DNA from: Planctomycetaceae bacterium
Lineage (GTDB): Bacteria > Planctomycetota > Planctomycetia > Planctomycetales > Planctomycetaceae
Length of the DNA stretch: 5,919 nucleotides
Assembly (NCBI GenBank): GCA_020426065.1
Contig: JAGQQT010000261.1
Coordinates: 1-5,919, forward strand
Direction: 5' to 3'
Made by a program: the position numbers and the translations under genes. The notes below the pieces were generated by a model that did not search any database, had not been told where the DNA came from, and saw nothing but the letters and a program-made list of their open reading frames with translations. Below, piece by piece: positions 1 to 5,017 of the stretch (within the stretch, counting starts at the first letter, position 1; each line of letters starts with the position of its first letter).

Positions 1-41
1 TGCTTGGCTGCCATGAAACGGGGGACGGTCATTGGTTTCAT
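1..41 (-). CDS. panB: Start of a gene running off the left edge, possibly PanB (3-methyl-2-oxobutanoate hydroxymethyltransferase)
   Basis: Reading leftwards from an ATG at 41-39, thirteen codons are open to the window edge: MKPMTVPRFMAAK. The pattern T-V-P-x-F-x-x-x-K is typical of the first residues of PanB, just before its conserved TAYD segment, which lies outside the window. PanB transfers a hydroxymethyl group from 5,10-methylene-tetrahydrofolate to 2-ketoisovalerate in the cytoplasm, the first committed step of pantothenate synthesis. The substrate is the keto acid handled by the aminotransferase encoded just upstream on the same strand (334-1188), which supports the idea. A second ATG in the same frame lies at 32-30. 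A weak GGAA lies about 10 bases before the first ATG. Another frame (ATG at 60-58) is also open to the edge, so the call rests only on the short match. The symbol is tentative. Confidence 0.35.
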   Translation of the reverse strand, partial: MKPMTVPRFMAAK

Positions 42-133
42 TGCGGGGTTTTCCAGTCATGCCTCAAAAAAGCACATGTGTATGATTATGCAACAGATTG
101 ATGGTTGATTTTGCTGCAGTGCGTGGATTTGCC

Positions 134-196
134 AGGAATTGAAAAGGATGAGAATCCTTCAGGGAGCCTTTAAAACAGCCCTGAAAATCAATTCTT
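134..196. other. Nested inverted repeats able to fold as a three-way junction
   Basis: An outer repeat GAATTGA (136-142) pairs with TCAATTC (188-194). It encloses a first hairpin, AAGGAT (144-149) with ATCCTT (154-159) around a GAGA loop, and a second, CAGGG (160-164) with CCCTG (179-183). As plus-strand RNA the outer stem grows to nine pairs through G135-U195 and A134-U196; on the minus strand the first of these would be a C/A mismatch, so the plus orientation fits slightly better. It lies upstream of the rightward promoter at 212-227, so it would be DNA sites for that promoter or part of a longer transcript. The first repeat is centred about 86 bases before the predicted start at 238, a usual distance for a sigma-54 activator site. 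On the minus strand it would lie in the leader of the gene at 1-41. Confidence 0.3.
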
Positions 197-211
197 TATA
201 TTTTTGCCCAT

Positions 212-227
212 TGGCACGGCTGATGCA
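212..227 (+). promoter_or_regulatory. Candidate sigma-54 (-24/-12) promoter
   Basis: The sequence TGGCACGGCTGATGCA matches the sigma-54 consensus TGGCACG-N4-TTGCW with one mismatch (A for the first T of TTGC). The invariant GG (213-214) and GC (225-226) are separated by the required 10 bases. Predicted start is about 238. Nothing protein-coding follows sensibly, but a strong terminator does at 287-322, so the likely product is a short RNA. Alternative sigma-70 readings overlap: TTGGCA (211-216) with TTCAAT (235-240), spacer 18, or TTGCCC (205-210) with TATATA (228-233), spacer 17. Either way the region looks like a rightward promoter. Sigma-54 initiation needs an enhancer-binding ATPase; the inverted repeats at 144-159 are a possible binding site. 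Confidence 0.45.
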
Positions 228-237
228 TATATATTTC

Positions 238-323
238 AATACCTCGATGCAGGAGTTGGCCCGCACTTGCTTCGAAGGTGGATATTGGCGTGATCGATGG
301 CGTAATCGATCACGCCTTTTTTC
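238..323 (+). ncRNA. Candidate small RNA between ilvE and the left-edge gene
   Basis: The interval is bounded by a predicted start 12 bases after the -12 element of a near-consensus sigma-54 promoter and by a perfect-stem terminator with a T-run, giving an RNA of about 85 nt. It shows no credible reading frame: the frame using ATG 248 has no ribosome-binding site and runs past the terminator into antisense of ilvE. The 5' part contains ACCTC (241-245), which could pair with purine-rich ribosome-binding sites, and a small hairpin, CACTT (263-267) with AAGGTG (274-279) and a TTCG-containing loop. The RNA would be complementary to any minus-strand transcript joining ilvE to the gene at 1-41, so cis-antisense action is possible; action elsewhere is equally open. 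I do not recognise it as a known RNA family. The call is inference from promoter plus terminator. Confidence 0.4.
287..322 (+). terminator. Strong rightward intrinsic terminator
   Basis: GGCGTGATCGAT (287-298) pairs perfectly with ATCGATCACGCC (305-316) around a six-base loop, GGCGTA, and is followed by six T residues (317-322), then C and two more T. Read leftwards the T-run becomes an A-run before the stem and the stem is followed by AATATCC, so it is not a good terminator for ilvE, whose stop codon is 12 bases away. It must serve a rightward transcript starting within or before 1-286. The 5' arm and loop form a tandem near-repeat: GGCGTGATCGAT, then GGCGTAATCGAT (299-310). Confidence 0.8.
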
Positions 324-333
324 TTGCGCGGAT

Positions 334-1188
334 TTATTCGCCCCGGGCGAACTTCTCGAAGCGGTGCTTGAGATCTTTGGTGATCTCCCCCGGCACTCCG
401 GTGCCGATTTTCCGGCCATCCAGTTCAACCACTGCAATCACTTCAGCTGCGGTTCCGGTCAGGAAACATTCCTCAGCCACATAGATGTCGTGGCGGGTGA
501 GTGTCACTTCTTCCACGGTTAACCCCGCTTCCCGGGCGAGTTGAATGACGGCATTCCGGGTGATCCCTTCCAGGATCCCTGCATCAATGGAGGGTGTTTT
601 CAGGATCCCGTTCTTGACGATGAAGATGTTATCGCCGGTGCACTCGGCCACATCCCCTTTATGGTTGATCATCAGGGCTTCCAGGCAACCGGCATCCGTT
701 CCCTCAATTTTCGCCATGATGTTATTCAGGTAGTTGAGGGATTTGATCCGTGGGCTGAGTGCCTGCGGGTGATTCCGAATCGTGCTGGCCGTGATGATTT
801 TCAGGCCGGTTTCATACAACTCCTGTGGATATAGGCTGATGCGGTCCGCGATGATGATGACTTGTGGATTGCTGGTGCGACGGATATCCAGTCCGAGTGA
901 ACCGGCACCCCGGGTGACCACCAGGCGAATGTAACCGTCGGTCAGCCCGTTCATTTCCACGGTTTTTTCCAGGGCGGCCGTCATCTCTGCTTCAGAAATT
1001 GGGATTACCAGACGGATTGCCCGGGCGCTTTCGTAAAGTCGGGTCACATGTTCCTGGATAAGGAAAACCCGCTTGTTATAGATGCGGATCCCTTCAAACA
1101 CGCCGTCTCCATACAGCAGACCGTGATCAAACACACTGACTTTGGCTTCGTCTTCGGAGACGTACTGTCCGTTCAAATAAATCTTCAT
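334..1188 (-). CDS. ilvE: Branched-chain amino acid aminotransferase (class IV PLP enzyme)
   Basis: This 284-residue cytoplasmic enzyme should transfer the amino group between leucine, isoleucine or valine and 2-oxoglutarate, the last step of their synthesis. The N-terminus MKIYLNGQYV is canonical for the family and fixes the start. Visible features are FDHGLLYGDGVFEGIR (20-35), the lysine forming the PLP Schiff base in the segment SPRIKSLNYLNN (Lys149), the class IV signature ECTGDNIF (182-189) with Glu182 expected to contact the pyridine nitrogen, LEGITR (206-211), and LTGTAAEV (243-250) in the cofactor phosphate and substrate loop. FEGIR and GTAAEV favour a branched-chain over a D-amino acid enzyme, though short class IV enzymes can be broad. 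The ribosome-binding site is weak (AGAG, about 8 bases before ATG). A strong terminator ends only 14 bases before the ATG, so its promoter is unclear. No leftward terminator follows the stop, so readthrough into the gene at 1-41 is plausible. Confidence 0.93.
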   Translation of the reverse strand: MKIYLNGQYVSEDEAKVSVFDHGLLYGDGVFEGIRIYNKRVFLIQEHVTRLYESARAIRLVIPISEAEMTAALEKTVEMNGLTDGYIRLVVTRGAGSLGLDIRRTSNPQVIIIADRISLYPQELYETGLKIITASTIRNHPQALSPRIKSLNYLNNIMAKIEGTDAGCLEALMINHKGDVAECTGDNIFIVKNGILKTPSIDAGILEGITRNAVIQLAREAGLTVEEVTLTRHDIYVAEECFLTGTAAEVIAVVELDGRKIGTGVPGEITKDLKHRFEKFARGE

Positions 1189-1202
1189 ATCCAGGCTCTA
1201 CG

Positions 1203-1230
1203 AAAAAAAGCACGAGGATTCACCTCGTGC
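1203..1230 (-). terminator. Intrinsic terminator after lolD, 14 bases before ilvE
   Basis: Read leftwards, GCACGAGG (1230-1223) pairs perfectly with CCTCGTGC (1217-1210) around TGAAT, followed by seven T residues (1209-1203). It should end the permease-ATPase transcript. It lies between the lolD stop (1284) and the ilvE start codon (1188), so an ilvE transcript starting anywhere upstream must pass through it. Confidence 0.85.
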
Positions 1231-1246
1231 CAGTCCATCGGTGGGT

Positions 1247-1266
1247 GTGCAGAATCAGTTCTGCAC
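1247..1266 (-). other. Perfect hairpin preceding the lolD terminator
   Basis: GTGCAGAA (1247-1254) and TTCTGCAC (1259-1266) form an eight-pair stem with a TCAG loop (CTGA on the minus strand). It lies 18 bases after the lolD stop and 16 bases before the terminator stem on the leftward transcript. No T-run follows it. It probably protects the lolD message 3' end or helps the terminator; it does not obviously compete with the terminator stem. Confidence 0.6.
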
Positions 1267-1283
1267 CAGTTCCAGTCATTTGC

Positions 1284-2018
1284 TCAGGAAGCAGCCCGTT
1301 CCCGGATATTTTCGATTTGTCCTTTGTTGAGTCGGACAATTCGCTGGGCCCGTTGTGCGATCGCTTCATCATGAGTCACCATCATAATCGTGAGTTGCCG
1401 CTCGGAATTCAATCGGGAGAGCAGTTCGATGATTCCTTTTCCCGTATCGACATCCAGATTTCCAGTTGGTTCGTCCGCCAGCAGGATTTCCGGCTCTGCA
1501 ACCAGAGAACGTGCGATGGCGGCACGCTGCAACTCTCCGCCCGACATCTGGCTGGGGCGATGACGGATCCGGTGCTCCAGCCCGACCTGGGCAATCATTT
1601 CCCGGGCCAGATCCTGAAGTTCACGTCGGCGCTTCCAGTATTCCCAGGTCGAGTGGCGGATCATCAGCGGGGAGAGCACGTTTTCCAGCACATTGAGTTC
1701 AGGCAGCAGGTGATAGAACTGGAATACGAAGCCGAAAACCCGGTTTCGCAGCTGATCACGTGTGCGGGCCGGCAAATGATCAATCCGCTTGCCTTCCAGA
1801 CGGATCTCGCCGATATCGGGTGAGTCGAGCAGGCCGAGCAGATGGAGCAGGGTGCTTTTGCCCGATCCGGAGCGTCCGATGATCGAAAGGAATTCCCCTT
1901 TGCGAACATCCATATTCACGCCCTTCAGGACGTTTACTTCCTCCGGGCCTTTGCGGTAGGTTTTGTCCAGCGCGACAGCAGAGAGCTGAATCGGATTAGG
2001 CTGAAGAATGGTATTCAT
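1284..2018 (-). CDS. lolD: LolD-type ABC transporter ATPase
   Basis: From the ATG at 2018-2016 this is a 244-residue nucleotide-binding subunit, normal for LolD. Visible are the Walker A loop GRSGSGKST (48-56), the Q-loop at Gln100 followed by [14 protein letters not shown] (101-114), close to the LolD/MacB pattern FHHLLPEF, the ABC signature MSGGELQR (158-165), Walker B ILLADEP (178-184), the D-loop GNLD (186-189) and the switch histidine in THD (215-217). It should hydrolyse ATP on the cytoplasmic face and drive the permease encoded upstream (2137-3687) to release lipoproteins from the inner membrane. A TTG at 2084 would add 22 residues, but its AGGTGA lies only one base before it, whereas ATG 2018 has CAGGT with normal spacing (about 7). 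Its start is 118 bases after the permease stop with no terminator between, so the two are probably one transcript. MacB-type export ATPases are similar in sequence; the LolC/E-type partner favours LolD. Confidence 0.88.
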   Translation of the reverse strand: MNTILQPNPIQLSAVALDKTYRKGPEEVNVLKGVNMDVRKGEFLSIIGRSGSGKSTLLHLLGLLDSPDIGEIRLEGKRIDHLPARTRDQLRNRVFGFVFQFYHLLPELNVLENVLSPLMIRHSTWEYWKRRRELQDLAREMIAQVGLEHRIRHRPSQMSGGELQRAAIARSLVAEPEILLADEPTGNLDVDTGKGIIELLSRLNSERQLTIMMVTHDEAIAQRAQRIVRLNKGQIENIRERAAS

Positions 2019-2136
2019 GTGCTGACCTGTTCTTGAAAAATGCCGAGGCCGGATTTGCTCTGCCGTTTCAGCGTTGTTTTTCAACTCACCTGTAGGATAT
2101 CTGATGCTGCATGACCGGGCTGATCCTGCTGTTGAA

Positions 2137-3687
2137 TCAGTCCCGTCTCAAGGATTCAACCGGATGCATCTGTGCGGCTCGGCGGGCTGGAAAGACACTC
2201 GCCAGCACCGCAATCAGCATCGCACCCAAAGCGACCGAGAGCACCATCGAAGGATGGACGGCCGTTGGGATCTCCGGGAAGTAATAAATGGTTTCATCAA
2301 AGACTTTTCTGCCCGTCAGGAAAGTAATCCAGTCTTCAATTTCATTGATGTAGTGCACAAACAGCAGGCCAAGGATCACTCCGACGCCGCTGCCCACTAC
2401 TCCCAGCGATAAACCGTAAGAGAGGAAGATGGACATGATGCCGTTGGAACTGGCTCCCAGGGCTTTCAGGATGCCGATGTCGCGAGTCTTTTCAACGACG
2501 ATCATGTAGAAGATAGCCAGGATGCCGAAGCCGGCCACGGCGATGATCAGAAACAGCAGCACATTCAGAATGGCCGATTCCACTTCCACAGCGGCCAGCA
2601 GTGGCCCCTGTTTCTGTTCCCATGTTTTGACCACAAACTGATCAGGAGGAAACGCTGCTTTGAGCCGCTCCACAACTGTCTCAGCCTGTTCGTAATCTTT
2701 CAGTTTGATGTGCAATGAGGTAATAGCTGTTTTGCCGGTAGCGGGAGAAATCATGCCCCGCACTTCCTGCAGTTCTTCCAGATTGCAGAAAATCAGGCTG
2801 CTGTCGTATTCAGTCATCCCGCTTTTGAAGACATCCACAATTGTGGCCTGAAATGCCGCATGAGCCGGTGGACGGCCAGCGGTGACGGTGCTGATTTTGA
2901 CATCATCACCAGGTCGGGCCATCATCATGGTTTTCATTTTGCCGGATTCGGGATCGCGGTACGGATAACTGACCAGTCCAGCTCCCACATAAATACGGCC
3001 ATCCATCAGAGCGTAAGGATCATCTGATGAAGCCTCATTGGTTTTGATGGGAGAACCGGCAAATGGATCTTCCGAAGCAAGGGGAGCATCGGGTTCCAGG
3101 ACCTGGTGATCAACCGGGATGATTTCTTCGGATGATTTCAAGGCGGCCAACTGTTCCTGATACCACTTCTGGCGATCAATCTTTTCATGCCGATACTCAT
3201 TGGCATCCTGCGAGAGTTCCCAGTTGGGCTGTTCTTCCGACGGCCTGAGAGAAGGACGAATGACTTTTTTGTCTTCGCAAACGGGATTGTAGCTGTCCAG
3301 GAACGAGCGGAGTGGGCCAACCTTGGCCTTCCCTTCCGGTTCAATTCCGATGATCGTCACCGGCTTGGTAATCCACTGGCCGGCAAAGTTGAAGTTGAGC
3401 ATGCCGTAAACTTCCACCGTAGGCGTGACCGCCTGGATGTAATCACCAGCAACTTCTTCTGCGATTCGGATCTGCAGTTCCGGATCTGCAACGCCATCAT
3501 AACTGTGGGATTCGATGACCACATCAGCCAGCAAGCCGTGAATGCGGTCTCGCATCTGGGAGCTGAAGCCGGACATGACACTATTGACGACGATCATAGT
3601 CGCCACGCCGAGCATCACGCTGATAATGCTGGCCAGGGCAATAAAGCGGGTACGCAGGTACCGCTGACATAAGAGCGATTTATACAT
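2137..3687 (-). CDS. lolC: LolC/LolE-type lipoprotein-releasing permease with a large periplasmic insertion
   Basis: The 516-residue inner-membrane protein has one N-terminal membrane segment (about 15-38, ending VVNSVMSGF), a large periplasmic domain (about 40-370) and three C-terminal segments (about 372-397, 417-447, 478-500). This is the LolC/E and MacB topology, with an FtsX-type C-terminal domain. VEKTRDIGILKALG (398-411) matches the cytoplasmic coupling helix that contacts the ATPase. The usual length is near 400; the extra length is a charged, Pro/Glu/Asp-rich stretch at about 131-229. Start: an upstream frame extension of 60 codons exists, but ATG 3687 has AAGGA eight bases before it, begins the expected membrane segment, and the extension overlaps a good promoter. 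Only one permease gene is visible, so it may act as a homodimer; whether it is LolC, LolE or LolF-like cannot be decided here. It probably shares a transcript with lolD. Confidence 0.85.
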   Translation of the reverse strand: MYKSLLCQRYLRTRFIALASIISVMLGVATMIVVNSVMSGFSSQMRDRIHGLLADVVIESHSYDGVADPELQIRIAEEVAGDYIQAVTPTVEVYGMLNFNFAGQWITKPVTIIGIEPEGKAKVGPLRSFLDSYNPVCEDKKVIRPSLRPSEEQPNWELSQDANEYRHEKIDRQKWYQEQLAALKSSEEIIPVDHQVLEPDAPLASEDPFAGSPIKTNEASSDDPYALMDGRIYVGAGLVSYPYRDPESGKMKTMMMARPGDDVKISTVTAGRPPAHAAFQATIVDVFKSGMTEYDSSLIFCNLEELQEVRGMISPATGKTAITSLHIKLKDYEQAETVVERLKAAFPPDQFVVKTWEQKQGPLLAAVEVESAILNVLLFLIIAVAGFGILAIFYMIVVEKTRDIGILKALGASSNGIMSIFLSYGLSLGVVGSGVGVILGLLFVHYINEIEDWITFLTGRKVFDETIYYFPEIPTAVHPSMVLSVALGAMLIAVLASVFPARRAAQMHPVESLRRD

Positions 3688-3786
3688 CACGCCATTCCTT
3701 TGGCTGAGGTAGCTCGATTGGATCCATCCAGAGTTCAAGCGAATCAGAGGTGGTGATCCCGGCTGAGAATTCGAAAACTCAATGCC

Positions 3787-3804
3787 GTTGTGTCCCCACA
3801 CAAC
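3787..3804 (-). other. Hairpin in the permease 5' leader
   Basis: GTTGTGT (3787-3793) and ACACAAC (3798-3804) form a perfect seven-pair stem closing a four-base loop, GGGG in the leftward RNA. It begins about 10 bases after the predicted start (about 3813) of the permease transcript, inside a leader of about 126 nt. A stabilising 5' stem-loop or a protein site are both possible; the sequence does not say which. Confidence 0.45.
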
Positions 3805-3819
3805 TTCCCCGCTGCCGGA

Positions 3820-3848
3820 GTTATATCGAGTTCCACTCAGACCGCCAA
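3820..3848 (-). promoter_or_regulatory. Sigma-70-like promoter for the permease-lolD unit
   Basis: Read leftwards: TTGGCG (3848-3843) as -35, a spacer of exactly 17 bases, and TATAAC (3825-3820) as -10, matching TTGACA at four and TATAAT at five of six positions. Predicted start is near 3813, giving a leader of about 126 nt before ATG 3687. It lies in the noncoding gap downstream of the lipoprotein gene, so the transporter genes can be expressed independently of that gene. Confidence 0.55.
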
Positions 3849-3902
3849 GCCCAACCGGACAGGGCAATGTTCAGCTGCAGAGTGCAAGTCTCCTGAGCAG
3901 AG

Positions 3903-3920
3903 TTGACTCACCCCAGTCAA
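3903..3920. repeat. Inverted repeat between the lipoprotein and permease genes
   Basis: TTGACT (3903-3908) and AGTCAA (3915-3920) are a perfect inverted repeat around CACCCC, directly followed by the ten-base palindrome AATGATCATT (3921-3930). No T-run follows on either strand, so it is not a standard terminator. It lies 55-72 bases upstream of the permease -35 box and could be an operator or a message 3'-end structure. Confidence 0.35.
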
Positions 3921-3935
3921 AATGATCATTTGCTG

Positions 3936-3960
3936 TAACTCTCTGAAAAGGCAGAGGTTA
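3936..3960 (-). other. Hairpin over the lipoprotein stop codon
   Basis: On the leftward transcript TAACCTCTG (3960-3952) pairs with CAGAG (3945-3941) and GTTA (3939-3936) with a single bulged A, closing the loop CCTTTT. The stem includes the TAA stop codon. There is no following U-tract, so it would be at most a weak terminator or a 3'-end stabiliser. Confidence 0.4.
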
Positions 3961-4854
3961 CTGCTTGGGTTCTTCGGCGGGAGCGGTGGCTTTTTCGAGG
4001 TTTGCAGCCTGGTCAGCCAGTTCTTTGAGTTTGACCTGCTCTTCATGGGAAGCGTAGAACAGTTTATCACTCTCGGGTTCAAGAGATTTGATTTCCCGTT
4101 TCTGTTCCAGTTGCTTTGCCAGCGGGAATTCGTGCGCAGCATCGTATTTGACGGGGGGAGTTGGCTCGGGAGCTGTTTTGTAGGTTCCGAGCAGAATGTC
4201 TCGTATCGGGCGTTTGATGCGGGCACCGGCAAACATCGGACCGTCATAGATGGTTCCGGTCTGCAGTGGACCAATTCCCAGAAACCAGGCTTCTCTGGAA
4301 CGACTTCTGCCGGATTTCACGCCAGCCTGCCAGACTGGTTCTTTTGACTCTTTGTGGTAAGCAAATACACCAATTTTGGCCGCTCCAATATGATGGGCTC
4401 TTTTGGCCAGAGAGATTTCCGGAATGGTTGGCATCGGTGGAGCGGTTGGGACGAGAGAAGAAGCAGTGCTGAGGGCGTTTGTGGCGGGAATCCCGTAGCT
4501 CACTTCATGCATATCTGTTCCGAGCGCACCGACGCGGGCTTCAATGATGTAGTCGGCAGTTTGAGGAGTTTCCTGCAACCGGCAGTTGGCTGCCATAATC
4601 TGTTGTCTCAAGGAACTGATGATGTATTCGCTGTTAACGAATCCGAACCCCTTGATGTTTTTGATATAGGCATCATCCAGATAGACGGCTTGCCCACTGA
4701 GAGGGGTGAAGTCGATCTGGGACACCACACGGTCGACAGCGTTGGAAGTCAACAGTTGCTCAGTACCACCCTGTTGCAGACTCTTGCCGCAGCCGGAAAG
4801 GCCAGCCACAATGGCCACCAGCAGAGAGGTCAGGATACGGAACGGCAGCTTCAT
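3958..4854 (-). CDS. Lipoprotein of unknown function (possibly DUF6655-like)
   Basis: From ATG 4854 this is 298 residues. [20 protein letters not shown] is a lipoprotein signal peptide with lipobox LSGC; Cys22 would be lipidated. The next residue is Gly, not Asp, so by the proteobacterial sorting rule it should go to the outer membrane. The mature domain (about 28-225) has [15 protein letters not shown], then [19 protein letters not shown] (75-93), [19 protein letters not shown] (100-118), a Pro-rich linker (136-145), an alanine/lysine stretch, EPVWQAG (172-178) and [12 protein letters not shown] (195-206). This resembles a planctomycete family I recall as DUF6655; that name is from memory. 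The tail (about 245-298) is charged, likely helical or coiled coil, ending [12 protein letters not shown] at 4878 would add eight residues but has no ribosome-binding site. No catalytic motif is seen. It lies upstream of the Lol-like genes but has its own promoter. Confidence 0.82.
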   Translation of the reverse strand: MKLPFRILTSLLVAIVAGLSGCGKSLQQGGTEQLLTSNAVDRVVSQIDFTPLSGQAVYLDDAYIKNIKGFGFVNSEYIISSLRQQIMAANCRLQETPQTADYIIEARVGALGTDMHEVSYGIPATNALSTASSLVPTAPPMPTIPEISLAKRAHHIGAAKIGVFAYHKESKEPVWQAGVKSGRSRSREAWFLGIGPLQTGTIYDGPMFAGARIKRPIRDILLGTYKTAPEPTPPVKYDAAHEFPLAKQLEQKREIKSLEPESDKLFYASHEEQVKLKELADQAANLEKATAPAEEPKQ

Positions 4855-4897
4855 ACTTCTGTGGCCAGCTGTGGACAAGGGATTGATCAGAACGCGG

Positions 4898-4924
4898 ATT
4901 ATAGTCTTCCGGAGCGTTTCACAA
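4898..4924 (-). promoter_or_regulatory. Sigma-70-like promoter for the lipoprotein gene
   Basis: Read leftwards there is a perfect TATAAT (4903-4898) with TTGTGA (4924-4919) 15 bases before it, four of six matches to the -35 box at a slightly short spacing. Predicted start is near 4891, a leader of about 37 nt before ATG 4854. It sits in the divergent gap shared with the gene at 5018. Confidence 0.5.
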
Positions 4925-5017
4925 AGATGAGCCCGAATTCCCTGATTTCTGGCCTATACAAACACTTCAGCTTGTCAAAACTACAATCCGGAGGGATCGG
5001 ATCTTGTCCCTGCGGGA

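Noticed and set aside
13..41. Inverted repeat ATGAAAC (13-19) / GTTTCAT (35-41), considered as an operator
   Set aside because: It falls within the first codons of the putative leftward gene and is explained by them; seven bases with a 15-base spacer is weak.
139..522. Plus-strand open frame of 127 codons overlapping the candidate small RNA and the ilvE 3' end
   Set aside because: It has no ribosome-binding site, runs straight through a strong terminator at 287-322 and is antisense to well-conserved ilvE codons; the protein has no recognisable character.
1220..1279. 19-codon frame (ATG 1279 to TGA 1220, minus strand) with consecutive Leu-Ile-Leu codons, considered as an ilvE attenuator leader peptide
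   Set aside because: Only three branched-chain codons and no clear ribosome-binding site. Stalling there would leave the terminator free to form, the opposite of classical attenuation, and no antiterminator pairing is visible.
1227..1823. Plus-strand open frame of 198 codons
   Set aside because: It is antisense to lolD across its Walker B, signature and Q-loop coding region and shows no family features.
2073..2085. GTTG-TTTTT-CAAC hairpin between the permease and lolD
   Set aside because: Only a four-pair stem with no T-run after it on either strand; not a terminator.
3688..3867. 60-codon N-terminal extension of the permease from an ATG at 3867
   Set aside because: It overlaps a good promoter and a leader hairpin, encodes no signal or membrane segment, and the internal ATG 3687 has a clear ribosome-binding site and the expected N-terminus.
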